64,000 nucleotides of DNA from Clostridia bacterium (GCA_910574255.1 CAJTAK010000005.1:271184-335183), one strand, 5' to 3'; shown: positions 33,697-43,883, numbered from the stretch's first letter. Numbers and translations: made by a program. The notes: generated by a model not told the origin, from the sequence alone.

Positions 33697-34888
33697 AGAG
33701 AACATTATCGAGCGTGCAGAAGGAACTGTTCTTCATACTTACAACCGTTATCCACTTGTGCTGGAGAGGGGAGAGGGTGTCTATCTGTATGATACAGATG
33801 GAAAGCAGTATCTGGACTTCGCAGCAGGCATTGCGGTTCAGGCTTTGGGTTATCATTATCCCGGCTATGACGAGGCATTAAAGGAACAGGTAGACAAGCT
33901 GCTACATACCTCCAATCTATTCTACAATATTCCGGCGATGGAGGCGGCAGGAAAGCTTGTGAAGGCAAGCGGCATGAGCAAGGTATTCTTTACCAACAGC
34001 GGCACCGAGGCTGTTGAAGGCGCTATAAAAGCGGCCAGAAAGTATGCCTGGCTTAAGGATAAAGGAAACGATCACGAAATTATAGCCATGAACCATTCCT
34101 TCCATGGAAGAAGCATGGGGGCCTTGTCCGTAACAGGCAATAAGGCATATCAAGCGCCTTTTCGTCCTCTGATCGGAGGTATTCGTTTTGCCGATTTTAA
34201 TGATTTGGAAAGCGTTCGGGCTCAGATTTCAGACAAAACCTGCGGTATCATTTTAGAGACTGTTCAGGGAGAGGGCGGCATCTACCCGGCTGCAGAGGAA
34301 TTTTTGAAGGGTGTGAAGGCCCTCTGTGAAGAACATGATATTCTGTTGATTTTGGATGAGATTCAATGCGGTATGGGGCGCACGGGCTATATGTTCGCAT
34401 GGCAGGAGTATGATGTGAAGCCTAATATTATGACCTGTGCCAAGGCCCTTGGCTGCGGTGTTCCCGTGGGCGCTTTTGTGCTGGATGAGAAAGCGGCCAA
34501 GGCTTCTCTGGCTCCCGGGGATCATGGAACCACCTACGGCGGCAACCCCTTTGCCTGCGCTGCAGTCAGCAAGGTATTTGATCTCTTTGAGGAAAACGGA
34601 ATTGTAGAGCATGTGCAGGAAGTGGGGGCGTACCTCACCCAAAGACTTGACGGGCTTGTAGAAAAATATGATTTTATTGAAGCCCGCAGAGGAAAAGGTC
34701 TGATACAGGGATTGGCAATTCAGGGTAGACCTGTGGGTGATATTGTGGTAAAATCACAGGAAATGGGCCTTTTGGTCATTACAGCAGGAAGTAATGTTCT
34801 GCGTCTGGTTCCGCCGCTTGTTATCGAGAAGAAGCATGTGGATGAGATGATGGAGAAGCTGACCAGGGCTTTGGAAATGCAGCAATAA
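33683..34888 (+). CDS. argD: Acetylornithine aminotransferase
   Basis: This 401-aa class III aminotransferase depends on pyridoxal phosphate. It shows [40 protein letters not shown] and the cofactor-binding Lys in [15 protein letters not shown]. Placement directly after argB identifies it as ArgD, which makes N-acetylornithine. Its start lies inside argB, so translation is probably coupled. Other arg genes are not in this window. Confidence 0.95.
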   Translation: MTENKENIIERAEGTVLHTYNRYPLVLERGEGVYLYDTDGKQYLDFAAGIAVQALGYHYPGYDEALKEQVDKLLHTSNLFYNIPAMEAAGKLVKASGMSKVFFTNSGTEAVEGAIKAARKYAWLKDKGNDHEIIAMNHSFHGRSMGALSVTGNKAYQAPFRPLIGGIRFADFNDLESVRAQISDKTCGIILETVQGEGGIYPAAEEFLKGVKALCEEHDILLILDEIQCGMGRTGYMFAWQEYDVKPNIMTCAKALGCGVPVGAFVLDEKAAKASLAPGDHGTTYGGNPFACAAVSKVFDLFEENGIVEHVQEVGAYLTQRLDGLVEKYDFIEARRGKGLIQGLAIQGRPVGDIVVKSQEMGLLVITAGSNVLRLVPPLVIEKKHVDEMMEKLTRALEMQQ

Positions 34889-34914
34889 AAAGCTATATAG
34901 AAAAGGAATAATAT

Positions 34915-36279
34915 ATGAGACATACATTATATCGGAGAGCCTTTGCCATTATTTGCGTCATTTTGGTATTTTCCCAGATGGTGCAGGTGGCGGCGTCTTA
35001 TCATCAGGAGCAGCAGAGGATTCAGGAGCAGGGAGAGCCGGATGAGAAAACCCAGTTAACCCTCTGGTATACCGATGACAAGCTGAACGCTTATCTGGTG
35101 GAGGCGGCCGGGGAATTTGAGAAACAGCATCCGGTGGAGATTACCCTTCAGCTGGTAACAGCGGTGGATTATATTGAGAATATCAATACAGCCAGTATCT
35201 CGGATCTGGGGGGTCCGGATCTGTTCGTTACCTCCAGCGAGCTCTTGGAAAAGGCCAGACTTGCGGGGCTGGCAGTGGAGAATGACAGCTTTTCCGAGAG
35301 AGAGCTTCAGGAAGCCTTTCCCCAGAAAGCTCTGGACGCAGCTACCTGCGGCGGAAAGCTGATGGCCTATCCGTTTTATTTTGAAACCTGTTTTCTTTTA
35401 TATAATAAGAGTTATACGAGTACGGCTCCGGCGACCATTGATGAGATTCTCACTTATGCCGATAATTTCGAGGGCGGCGCCAGCACCGAGAAGGTAGAAA
35501 GTATTTTTAAATGGAATGTGGCAGATATTTTCTTTAATTTTTTCTTTGTGGCCAATTATGTCAATCTTGGAGGGGCTACGGGAGATAATAAGGCAGAGGT
35601 AGAGCTGTCGGCAGAAGAGATTATCCTCTGTCTGGAATATTATCAAAGCCTGAATGCCTTCTTTGCTATTGATGCAGATGAAGTAACTACAGATGACGTA
35701 CTGCAGGAATTTATTGATGGAAAGATTGTTTATACCATAGCCAAGACGGATGCCATCGCAAGGCTGGATGCGGCCATCGCAGAAGGTTTGGTGTATCAGG
35801 TTCAGGCGGAGGAGACGGAAGAAGGGGCAGAGGGTGAAGAGACAGAGGAGGCTGTACCAGAAGAAGTGCCGGAGGATAATGGCTATTTCTATGGAATTGC
35901 CCAGGTGCCCGATTTGACAGAAGAACTTCACACAAAGGGACTCTCCGTGACCAATTCTGTGGCAGTCAATGCCTATTCCAGAGAAAAGGATCTGGCCAAG
36001 GAATTTGCAAAATATCTTACTTATGATAAGGTAGACTCATTGTACACTATGGCCAATAAGATGCCTGTAAAAATGGGCGTCAGCTATGCAAATGAGGAAA
36101 TGGAGCTGTTGATTGCCCAGTATGAGGATTCCGTGGAGGTTCCCAAAATTACGGATTTATCTAATTACTGGATTGAGATGGAGATTGTCTTTTCCAATAT
36201 CTGGAGGGGAAATGATGTAAGAACGGAGATTGACGGGGTGAATCAATCGGTTCAGGCACAGCTGCAGACAGAAGAGTAG
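34915..36279 (+). CDS. Extracellular solute-binding protein (family 1), orphan
   Basis: This 454-aa protein has an N-terminal hydrophobic segment (residues about 8-28) with no lipobox Cys, so it is either secreted or held by an uncleaved anchor. The body has the fold pattern of carbohydrate-binding ABC proteins (LTLWYTDDKLNAYLVEAAGEFEKQHP near the start). A Glu-rich insert (EETEEGAEGEETEEAVPEEVPE) lies near residues 298-322. No permease or ATPase gene is adjacent; neighbours are argD and a YdcZ-like gene. Its transporter, if any, is elsewhere. Confidence 0.82.
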   Translation: MRHTLYRRAFAIICVILVFSQMVQVAASYHQEQQRIQEQGEPDEKTQLTLWYTDDKLNAYLVEAAGEFEKQHPVEITLQLVTAVDYIENINTASISDLGGPDLFVTSSELLEKARLAGLAVENDSFSERELQEAFPQKALDAATCGGKLMAYPFYFETCFLLYNKSYTSTAPATIDEILTYADNFEGGASTEKVESIFKWNVADIFFNFFFVANYVNLGGATGDNKAEVELSAEEIILCLEYYQSLNAFFAIDADEVTTDDVLQEFIDGKIVYTIAKTDAIARLDAAIAEGLVYQVQAEETEEGAEGEETEEAVPEEVPEDNGYFYGIAQVPDLTEELHTKGLSVTNSVAVNAYSREKDLAKEFAKYLTYDKVDSLYTMANKMPVKMGVSYANEEMELLIAQYEDSVEVPKITDLSNYWIEMEIVFSNIWRGNDVRTEIDGVNQSVQAQLQTEE

Positions 36280-36380
36280 GAATAAAAATCCAATCATAGA
36301 AGCCGGTATTATTCACATGAAATACGTTTCTGTGGGTTATACTAATACGAAAGACAAAGATACCGTAGGAGGCTTTTGCT

Positions 36381-36812
36381 ATGATTGGAATTTTTATTGC
36401 CCTGATTTCCGGGGCGCTTATGAGTATTCAGGGAGTATTCAACACAGAAGTAACCAAGAGCAGCAGTATGTGGGCTTCGGCCAGCTGGGTGCAGTTTTCC
36501 GCTCTTTTAACTTGTCTGGCAGTGTGGGCGCTGCGAGAGAGAGAAAACCTGATGAATGTGTTTCAGGTAAGCCCCAAATATATGCTTCTTGGAGGCGTGA
36601 TTGGAGCTTTTATTACTTTTACAGTTATACAGAGCATGGACAGCTTAGGGCCGGCTAAGGCAGTAATGCTGATTGTGATTTCTCAGCTTATTGTGGCCTA
36701 CCTGATTGAACTCTTTGGAATGTTCGGTGTAGAAAAGGCAGCCCTTGAGTGGCGCAAGGTTTTGGGTATGGTGATCGCCATTGTAGGAGTTGTGATGTTT
36801 AAGTGGGAATAA
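36381..36812 (+). CDS. YdcZ-like (DUF606/DMT superfamily) membrane protein
   Basis: This 143-aa protein has four to five membrane helices and starts MIGIFIALISGALMSIQGVFNTEV, the hallmark of the YdcZ/DUF606 group, half-sized relatives of drug/metabolite transporters. Its substrate is unknown. ATG 36381 follows TAGGAGG. The 101-bp gap upstream has a possible -10 (TATACT, 36336-36341) but no convincing -35. Confidence 0.88.
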   Translation: MIGIFIALISGALMSIQGVFNTEVTKSSSMWASASWVQFSALLTCLAVWALRERENLMNVFQVSPKYMLLGGVIGAFITFTVIQSMDSLGPAKAVMLIVISQLIVAYLIELFGMFGVEKAALEWRKVLGMVIAIVGVVMFKWE

Positions 36813-36819
36813 AAAAAGG

Positions 36820-36848
36820 TTGTAATAAGTTCGAAAATCAGCTACACT
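36820..36848 (+). promoter_or_regulatory. Candidate promoter of comEA
   Basis: TTGTAA (36820-36825) and TACACT (36843-36848) are 17 bp apart. Confidence 0.5.
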
Positions 36849-36896
36849 AATATTGTCTGTATCAGAGGGGATCCGGTCTGCAAAGAGGACTGGAAA

Positions 36897-37499
36897 ATGA
36901 GGAAGACAATAAATAAGATTCTATGGAGCTGCAGCCTGCTGACAATTCTGTTTTTAACAAGCATGGGCTGCGGCAGACAAGCCGTACTCTATGACAGCAG
37001 CGGGCAGAGGGAAGAATTCCGGGAAACAGAAGATAAGAAAGCAGAGGCTTTAGAAGAGACAAAAGCAGAAGAATTCCCATCCAGAATCTGTGTCTATGTC
37101 TGCGGAGAGGTAGCAGTTCCTGGAGTCTATGAGCTGGAAGCGTCGGCCCGGATCGGTGAAGCAGTGGAAGCAGCGGGAGGTATGACGGAAGAGGCGGCGG
37201 AGAGCTGGCTGAATCTGGCAGAGCATATGACGGACGGACAGAAGATAGAGGTGCCTTCCAAGGAGCAGGCAGAGAAGCTTGAAGAACAGGACACAGAGCA
37301 GGAGAGGAGCTTAGTGAACCTGAATACAGCTACAGCGGAGCAGCTTACAACTCTTTCGGGAATTGGAGAGTCGAAGGCGAAGGATATCCTGAATTACCGG
37401 GAACAGCATGGGGGTTTTCAAGGGATTGAGGAGCTGATGCAGATTCCTGGGATAAAGGAACGTGTTTTTGAAAAGATCAAAGATCAGATCACAATATGA
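36897..37499 (+). CDS. comEA: ComEA-type DNA-binding protein
   Basis: This 200-aa protein has an N-terminal signal with a lipobox-like ending (TSMGCG, Cys near residue 23), an SLBB domain (VYVCGEVAVPGVYEL) and a C-terminal helix-hairpin-helix pair (LVNLNTATAEQLTTLSGIG, then MQIPGIKERVF). ComEA binds incoming DNA outside the membrane and hands it to ComEC, whose gene lies 3.1 kb downstream. Most ComEA proteins have a plain membrane anchor; here a lipid anchor is suggested. Natural competence is not shown by these genes alone. Confidence 0.92.
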   Translation: MRKTINKILWSCSLLTILFLTSMGCGRQAVLYDSSGQREEFRETEDKKAEALEETKAEEFPSRICVYVCGEVAVPGVYELEASARIGEAVEAAGGMTEEAAESWLNLAEHMTDGQKIEVPSKEQAEKLEEQDTEQERSLVNLNTATAEQLTTLSGIGESKAKDILNYREQHGGFQGIEELMQIPGIKERVFEKIKDQITI

Positions 37500-37512
37500 G
37501 AGAGGCAGAAAA

Positions 37513-38199
37513 ATGGCAAAAAAGGTTTTGGTAGTTGATGATGAAAAGCTGATTGTAAAGGGACTGCGCTTTAGTCTGGAGCAGGATGGAATGGAAGTGG
37601 ACTGTGCCTATGACGGAGAAGAGGCCCTGGAGTACGCCCGAAGCAAGGAATATGATATTGTTCTTTTGGATGTGATGCTTCCTAAGATGGATGGTTTTGA
37701 GGTTTGTCAGCAGATTCGTGAATTTTCCAATATGCCGATTGTCATGCTGACTGCCAAGGGAGACGATATGGATAAGATCCTTGGCCTGGAGTACGGTGCC
37801 GATGACTATATTACAAAGCCCTTTAACATACTGGAGATTAAGGCCCGGATCAAAGCCATTATGCGCAGAACCGGACGTCCGGAGAAGGGAAGTCAGGGCA
37901 AGGTAGTGGAAGCTTCCGAACTGCGGATGGATCTGGAGAGCCGCCGATTGTTTATTGCCGGAAAGGAGATCAACTTAACTGCAAAGGAGTTTGATCTTCT
38001 GGAGCTGATGGCTCTGAATCCGGGCAAGGTGTATGGCCGGGAAAGCCTGCTGAATACAGTGTGGGGCTACGAATATCCGGGTGATGTGAGAACCGTGGAT
38101 GTGCATATCCGCCGTCTTCGGGAAAAGATTGAAGCAAATCCAAGTGAACCCAAGTATGTTCACACAAAGTGGGGAGTGGGCTATTATTTCCAGGCATAG
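37513..38199 (+). CDS. OmpR/PhoB-family response regulator (com locus)
   Basis: This 228-aa protein has a receiver domain (VVDDEK near residue 8, phospho-Asp in VLLDVMLPKMDGF, Lys in DDYITKPF) and a winged-helix DNA-binding domain (VRTVDVHIRRLREKIE..WGVGYYF). ATG 37513 gives the standard MAKKVLVVDD start, 13 bp after comEA. Its kinase gene overlaps its end. The PhoP/WalR-like sequence suggests envelope or phosphate-type signalling, but the targets are unknown. Confidence 0.94.
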   Translation: MAKKVLVVDDEKLIVKGLRFSLEQDGMEVDCAYDGEEALEYARSKEYDIVLLDVMLPKMDGFEVCQQIREFSNMPIVMLTAKGDDMDKILGLEYGADDYITKPFNILEIKARIKAIMRRTGRPEKGSQGKVVEASELRMDLESRRLFIAGKEINLTAKEFDLLELMALNPGKVYGRESLLNTVWGYEYPGDVRTVDVHIRRLREKIEANPSEPKYVHTKWGVGYYFQA

Positions 38200-39613
38200 A
38201 GTCTTTATTACATATTTAAAAAGTTTGAAATTTCGGATTCTTCTGGTACTGCTTCTGGCCGGCTGGCTGCCCATGCTGATTGTGGCGGCCGGCGTGCTGG
38301 ACAGCTACCGTGAGAGGGCCATTACAGTTCGCAGTACAGATGTGCAGAATCAGTGCAGGATTCTGTCCAATCAATTAATAAGTTATAATTATCTGAAGGA
38401 TCCATCTTCAGAGCTCATTGGGGGGGAGCTGACGCAGCTTTCAAACCTTTATGACGGGCGTATCATCGTGATTGATGAGAATTTTAAGGTGATCCGTGAT
38501 ACATATGGTCTGATTGAAGGAAAGCTGGTGGTATCAGAGGAGGTAATCCGGTGCTTTCAGGGAGAAACCACCAATCAGCTTTCCACCAAGCGCTATATTG
38601 AGATGACGATTCCTATTCAGGAGGCGGATTCTCAGAAGATTCTGGGGGTATTGCTGGTAAGCGTGTCTACAGACAGCATATGGGACAATCTGGATGTGCT
38701 TACAGGGAATGCGAGAATTTTTGTCTTAATCTGCGGTGTTCTTGTATTTACCGCTGCAGTTCTGCTTTCTTACTTTCTGGATCGTCCCTTTAACCGAATG
38801 GTACAGTCTCTGCAAGAGATTGCACAAGGCCATTCCACAGAGGATCTGCAGATTCGATCTTACACAGAGACAGAGCAGATCTCATCGGAGTTTAATAAGA
38901 TTGTCAATCAGATGCGCCTGTTGGATGAATCTCGGCAGGAGTTTGTGTCTAATGTGTCCCACGAACTGAAGACGCCGCTGACCTCCATGAAGGTGCTGGC
39001 AGATTCACTTCTGGTTCAGGAGGATGCCCCTGTAGAGCTCTATCAGGAGTTTATGACGGATATTGCAGAAGAAATTGAACGGGAGAATAAGATTATTACA
39101 GATTTACTGTCTCTGGTCAAGATGGACAAGAAGGCGGCGAACCTGAATATTGAACCGGTAGATATCAACGATCTTCTGGAGCTGATTTTAAAGCGGCTGC
39201 GGCCCATTGCAAGCAGGAAAAATATTGAGATGGTGCTGGAAAGCTTCCGGCCTGTGACTGCGGAGGTGGATGCAGGCCGTCTGACCCTGGCCTTTACGAA
39301 TCTGATGGAAAATGCAGTGAAATATAACAAGGAAGATGGATGGGTCCATGTATCTCTGGATGCAGATCACAAGTTTTTCTATGTAAAGGTAATGGATTCC
39401 GGCATGGGGATTCCGGAGGAGTCCATAGACTATATCTTTGAGCGTTTCTATCGGGTGGACAAGTCCCACTCCAATGAGATTGACGGGACAGGGCTTGGCC
39501 TTGCTATTACCAGAAGCGCCATACTGGTACATAAGGGGGCCATCAAAGTAACCAGTCATCTGGGGGAAGGCACGACTTTTTCTGTGCGTATTCCTCTGAA
39601 CTATATTGCATAG
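38156..39613 (+). CDS. Sensor histidine kinase with HAMP domain (com locus)
   Basis: This kinase has a short N-terminus, a membrane helix (FRILLVLLLAGWLPMLIVAAGV), an extracytoplasmic sensor domain, a second helix near residue 195, a HAMP linker, the H-box VSNVSHELKTPLTSMKVL, N-box FTNLMENAVKYNK, and G boxes DSGMGIPE and GTGLGLAIT. The start is uncertain: ATG 38156 lies inside the regulator gene without a ribosome site. The only later candidate before the membrane helix is TTG 38225. It pairs with the preceding regulator and is followed by a GerM lipoprotein gene. Confidence 0.88.
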   Translation: MFTQSGEWAIISRHRVFITYLKSLKFRILLVLLLAGWLPMLIVAAGVLDSYRERAITVRSTDVQNQCRILSNQLISYNYLKDPSSELIGGELTQLSNLYDGRIIVIDENFKVIRDTYGLIEGKLVVSEEVIRCFQGETTNQLSTKRYIEMTIPIQEADSQKILGVLLVSVSTDSIWDNLDVLTGNARIFVLICGVLVFTAAVLLSYFLDRPFNRMVQSLQEIAQGHSTEDLQIRSYTETEQISSEFNKIVNQMRLLDESRQEFVSNVSHELKTPLTSMKVLADSLLVQEDAPVELYQEFMTDIAEEIERENKIITDLLSLVKMDKKAANLNIEPVDINDLLELILKRLRPIASRKNIEMVLESFRPVTAEVDAGRLTLAFTNLMENAVKYNKEDGWVHVSLDADHKFFYVKVMDSGMGIPEESIDYIFERFYRVDKSHSNEIDGTGLGLAITRSAILVHKGAIKVTSHLGEGTTFSVRIPLNYIA

Positions 39614-39673
39614 ACAGATAGACGTGCTTTGCGTTACAGCCTTCCTGTCAATAGACGGATGCGGAGGTAAGCT

Positions 39674-40606
39674 ATGAAAAGAGATGGATGGAGGATTTTT
39701 CCTGTTCTTTTGATTTTGCTGTCAGCAGCCCTGGCCGGCTGCGCTTGGAAGAGAGAAGAACCAAAGGAACCGGAAGGATATCAGATATATTATATTAATA
39801 AGGCAGAGACGGCCGTAGTGCGGGAAGCCTATACGCCTCAGGGAGAGACGGCCGATGAACTGCTGAATGAATTTCTTCTTCAGCTTCAGGAGGATTCCGA
39901 AGACGGAGAATCAAAGTCTGCCATTCCGGACAATGTATTTCTTCTAAATTATACTCTTGATAAGGGACAACTGTCCCTGTCTTTTGACTTGCCTTACCTG
40001 GAAATGAGTAAGCCCTATGAGATTCTCTGCCGCTCAGCAATTGTGCGGACTCTGTGCCAGATTCCGGAGGTTGAGTACGTATCCCTTCTGGTAGGCGATA
40101 AGCCATTAATGGATTCCAATGAGACGCCTATCGGACCTTTAAATGAGGAGAGCTTTGTGGAGAATGCAGGCAATGAGATTAATACCTATACAATGACCAC
40201 CCTGCAGCTGTACTTTGCCAATGAGACCGGGGATATGCTGGTGGGGGAACGGGTAGAGGTTCACTACAGCAGTAATATGTCTATCGAAAAGCTGGTGGTA
40301 GAGCAGTTGATCAAGGGGCCTATTACAAAGGATGCGTATCCGGCCATACCTCCGGAGACGAAGATTGTCAGCGTATCTACCAAGGATGGGATTTGTTATG
40401 TAAATCTGGATAAGGGATTTCTGGAGCAGGGGTATGACGTTCTTGAAGCGATCCCAGTGTATTCTATTGTAAATTCTCTTACGGAGCTTCCGGGGATTAG
40501 TAAGGTGCAGATCCTGATTAACGGCGAGACAAATCTTACGTACCAGGAGAGCGTTCGCTTTGAGACTATATTTGAACGCAATTTAGATTTAATAGAGGAA
40601 ATATAA
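39674..40606 (+). CDS. GerM-domain lipoprotein
   Basis: This 310-aa protein has a signal with lipobox LAGC near residue 23. Two GerM-type domains follow, each with a similar strand pattern (IYYINKAETAVV and LYFANETGDMLV starts; QLSLSFDLPYLE and CYVNLDKGFLE ends). GerM proteins take part in sporulation and germination, and related two-domain lipoproteins often follow two-component genes in Clostridia. It may be an accessory to the neighbouring kinase. comEC starts 3 bp after it. Confidence 0.88.
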   Translation: MKRDGWRIFPVLLILLSAALAGCAWKREEPKEPEGYQIYYINKAETAVVREAYTPQGETADELLNEFLLQLQEDSEDGESKSAIPDNVFLLNYTLDKGQLSLSFDLPYLEMSKPYEILCRSAIVRTLCQIPEVEYVSLLVGDKPLMDSNETPIGPLNEESFVENAGNEINTYTMTTLQLYFANETGDMLVGERVEVHYSSNMSIEKLVVEQLIKGPITKDAYPAIPPETKIVSVSTKDGICYVNLDKGFLEQGYDVLEAIPVYSIVNSLTELPGISKVQILINGETNLTYQESVRFETIFERNLDLIEEI

Positions 40607-40609
40607 GGA

Positions 40610-42877
40610 ATGTTAAGAAAACGGCCTTTATGTGTGGCTGTTCTGGCTGCAACAGCTTTGTTGCTGCTACTGCCCTCCGGGATTTGGATGAAAGCATCCA
40701 TACCGGAGGGTGTAAGCCCTGCAGAGGGCCTGACGGGAAAAGTCTGCAGGATGGAAAGTAGAAATGAGGGTCAGGCAGTCTATTTAAAAGGGACACCTGA
40801 AGGGTGTTGCCTGTCAGATGATGAAATACTTCTAATATACTTCGATGCCGAGCAGCCTTTTTCTATCGGCAATACCATACGAATCGAACCGCCCTACCGG
40901 ATATGGGAACCGGAAGCACCTGCCAATCCAGGCCAATTTGATGCCAGGCTTTACTATCAGACACAGCATATTACCCGTTTGGGAAGTGCAAAAAATGCTT
41001 CCATAATAGAAGGAAATGTATTTTGGCCGGGAGAACTTCTGCGGCGGTTAAGAGAAAATCTAAGCATCCGCTGTATGCGGCTTTTTGGGGAAACAAACGG
41101 CGGCGTGATCCGGGCTATGCTTTTGGGAGACAAGGCAGAGCTTGGAGATGAGACAAAAAATATTTATCAGAAAAGCGGTATGTCTCATCTGTTGGCTATC
41201 TCAGGACTTCACATTTCCATAGTAGGCATGAGCCTGTATCGCTTTCTTCGAAAGAAAGGATGTTCTTACGGGATTTCCGGAAGTATTGGCATGATAGTGG
41301 TGCTTTTGTACGGAACAATGACCGGAATGAGTACTTCAACGGCCCGGGCTGTTACCATGTTTGTTCTGGCAGTGCTGGCAGACCTTTTGGGCTGCAGTTA
41401 TGATATGCTGACAGCTTTGGCTGCGGCAGCACTTTTGCTTTTGATAGAGCAGCCTTTGCATGTGTACAGTGCTTCTTTTCTTCTTTCTTTTGGGGCGGTG
41501 ATGGGAGTGGGTATACTCTATCCGGCAGTCAGGAGTCTCTTTACGGCGCCTCATAAGCTGGGAGATGCCTTTTTGGTGAGCCTTTCCATTCAGATTGCAA
41601 CTCTTCCTCTGATTCAGTGGTTCTACTGGGAATTTCCCCTTTATTCTGTGTTTTTAAACCTTCTGGTAATACCATTGATGGGGGTATTGATGTTCTGTGG
41701 AATGGGCGCTCTTGGAATCAGCTTCCTGTCCTGGCAGGCAGCAGGCGTTCCGGCTTTTCTCTGCCGTATGATTTTGAGTTTTTATGAGAGTTTGGGAGAG
41801 GGAACACTTAGACTTCCATGGTCTGTAATCGTCTGCGGAAGGCCAAAATACTGGCAGATGTTTTTGTATTATGGAGGAATCCTGGGCTTTGTTCTGTGGC
41901 GCAGCCGGGTGAAGGAGAGGGAGAAGTGGAGATTGTGCATGCGAACAGCGAAAGGAGAAGAAGCAGAACAGGAAGAAGAACAACATTATCAGAAAGGGAG
42001 ACGGCGGTGGGAAAAGAAAATCAGTCTGGCTCTCGCTTTGCTGCTTTGCTGCTGCCTTCAGCTTCGCTTTTATGGGGGATTTTCCTTTACCATGTTAGAT
42101 GTAGGGCAGGGAGACGGCTTGTTTCTGCGGACAGAAGCAGGAACCACTTGTCTTATAGATGGAGGAAGCAGTGATGTGAAGCAGGTAGGACGCTATCGGA
42201 TTCTTCCTTTTTTAAAGGAACAGGGAGTGGGAACTTTGGATTATGTGTTTATTACCCACACGGATAAGGATCACATTTCAGGAGTTGAAGAACTGCTTGA
42301 GCAGGCAGGAGAGCCAGGCGGGATGAGGGTAGGAGCCTTGCTGCTGTCGGAACAGTCCGCTTGGGAGGAAACCGGAATACGGCTGCGTGAGTTGGCTGAG
42401 GCTGCAGGTACGGATGTGAAAATTATAAAGGCCGGAATGATTCTCACGGATAAGAGTACAAAACTTTATTGTATGCACCCAAAGGAAGGGGCCCGGTATA
42501 CCGATAAGAATGCAGGCTCTCTTGTACTCCGGCTGTCTTATGGGGAATTTTCCATGCTGCTGACAGGGGATCTGGAAGAAACAGGAGAGAGGGAAATTTT
42601 AGAATGGGGAGAAAATATATCCTGTGATATTTTGAAAGCAGGACATCATGGGTCACGATTTTCCACTACAGGGGAATGGATTGAGAAAGCACAGCCCAAA
42701 TTGACACTGATTTCCTGCGGTCAGGACAATTCCTATGGACATCCTCATGAGGAAACACTGGAACGGCTGGAGAATGCAGAAAGCCAATGGCTTTTGACTG
42801 CAGAGCAGGGGGCTGTTACTATCCGCAGTGATGGTAAAAGCTTTTGGGCACAGGGATATAAGTCAAAGAACGATTAG
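40610..42877 (+). CDS. comEC: ComEC/Rec2 DNA-uptake channel
   Basis: This 755-aa membrane protein has an N-terminal soluble OB-like part, the competence domain with many helices (SGMSHLLAISGLHISIVGM is diagnostic) and a C-terminal metallo-beta-lactamase-type domain (LDVGQGDGLFL, THTDKDHISG, AGHHGSRFS). ComEC carries single-stranded DNA across the membrane; the C-terminal domain may degrade one strand. The full-length domain set suggests it is intact. Its last 4 bp overlap holA, which is convergent. Confidence 0.95.
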   Translation: MLRKRPLCVAVLAATALLLLLPSGIWMKASIPEGVSPAEGLTGKVCRMESRNEGQAVYLKGTPEGCCLSDDEILLIYFDAEQPFSIGNTIRIEPPYRIWEPEAPANPGQFDARLYYQTQHITRLGSAKNASIIEGNVFWPGELLRRLRENLSIRCMRLFGETNGGVIRAMLLGDKAELGDETKNIYQKSGMSHLLAISGLHISIVGMSLYRFLRKKGCSYGISGSIGMIVVLLYGTMTGMSTSTARAVTMFVLAVLADLLGCSYDMLTALAAAALLLLIEQPLHVYSASFLLSFGAVMGVGILYPAVRSLFTAPHKLGDAFLVSLSIQIATLPLIQWFYWEFPLYSVFLNLLVIPLMGVLMFCGMGALGISFLSWQAAGVPAFLCRMILSFYESLGEGTLRLPWSVIVCGRPKYWQMFLYYGGILGFVLWRSRVKEREKWRLCMRTAKGEEAEQEEEQHYQKGRRRWEKKISLALALLLCCCLQLRFYGGFSFTMLDVGQGDGLFLRTEAGTTCLIDGGSSDVKQVGRYRILPFLKEQGVGTLDYVFITHTDKDHISGVEELLEQAGEPGGMRVGALLLSEQSAWEETGIRLRELAEAAGTDVKIIKAGMILTDKSTKLYCMHPKEGARYTDKNAGSLVLRLSYGEFSMLLTGDLEETGEREILEWGENISCDILKAGHHGSRFSTTGEWIEKAQPKLTLISCGQDNSYGHPHEETLERLENAESQWLLTAEQGAVTIRSDGKSFWAQGYKSKND

Positions 42878-43857
42878 CTTGATTGGCTATACTTTATAAT
42901 CAAAAGTTCTACACTTAAAACATCATTCATACGGCCGGTTTTTACAGCTTCTTCCGCATCCACGCAGTCCCGGACGGCGGCTTCCAGCTGCTCTGAGGAA
43001 AAGCTTCGGGCCTGATTCATACAGCGGCCGGCAATAAAGGGTGCTATCTGAGCTTTGGAAGCAATAGCGCCCTTGTCGAAGCCTTTTGCCATCAGGCTCT
43101 TTACCAGAAGAAGCTGCTGAAACTGCCGGGCTATCAGAAACAGGATCCGCATGGGAGGTTCTTTTAGGGCAAGCAGATCGTAATAGAGATCAAGGGCTTC
43201 CTTCTGCTTCTTCTCGGCTATGGCACGGATCATATCAAAAATACGGTTGCTGGTGAGAACAGTGCAGATTTCCTCCACATCCTGAGGGGTAATGGCATCC
43301 CTTCCGTGAGTGTAGCTTAGGAGTTTTTCTAATTCACTGGAAATATGCTCCATATCTGTGCCTGTTCGTTCCAGAAAGATGGCAAGGGCCTGTCTTGAGA
43401 TCTGCTTTCCTTCACGCTTTAGGGTTCCCAGAATCCACTTGGTGAGGGTGGCTTCATCCTGTGTCTGAAATTCCACTATCCGGCCCTTGCTCTTTACCGC
43501 TTTATACAGACGGTTCCGCTTGTCTACCTCAGTTTCCACAAAGAGCAGGCAGGCGGTGTCAGGCAGGGAAGGCAGGTAATCGGCCAGAGCATCACATTTT
43601 CCTTTGAAAAAGCCGCTGTTTTCCACAAGGATCACTCTGCGCTCAGTAAAAAAAGGCAGGGTTTCTGCCAGATCTATGATTTCCTCCGGCCGGATGTTCT
43701 TTCCCTCAAAACGTGATACATTCATGGTATCCTGCGGATCGGCCAGGGCATTCATCAGGCGGTTACGGTACTGGGTGCGCAGATATGCCTCATCTCCGCA
43801 GAGCAGATAAGAGGTTTTAAAGGATCTGTTTTTAATATCTTCGGACAGCATTTTCAT
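42874..43857 (-). CDS. holA: DNA polymerase III delta subunit
   Basis: This 327-aa protein is the clamp-loader delta subunit, which opens the sliding clamp. The N-terminal part YLLCGDEAYLRTQYRNRL and the middle (LEKLLSYTHGRDAITPQDVEEIC) are typical of HolA. ATG at 43857 follows GGAG. It lies downstream of rpsT, a classic neighbour in Firmicutes, though a terminator separates them. Confidence 0.94.
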   Translation of the reverse strand: MKMLSEDIKNRSFKTSYLLCGDEAYLRTQYRNRLMNALADPQDTMNVSRFEGKNIRPEEIIDLAETLPFFTERRVILVENSGFFKGKCDALADYLPSLPDTACLLFVETEVDKRNRLYKAVKSKGRIVEFQTQDEATLTKWILGTLKREGKQISRQALAIFLERTGTDMEHISSELEKLLSYTHGRDAITPQDVEEICTVLTSNRIFDMIRAIAEKKQKEALDLYYDLLALKEPPMRILFLIARQFQQLLLVKSLMAKGFDKGAIASKAQIAPFIAGRCMNQARSFSSEQLEAAVRDCVDAEEAVKTGRMNDVLSVELLIIKYSQSS

Positions 43858-43883
43858 GGCAATATCTCCTTGCTTGCAGAAGT

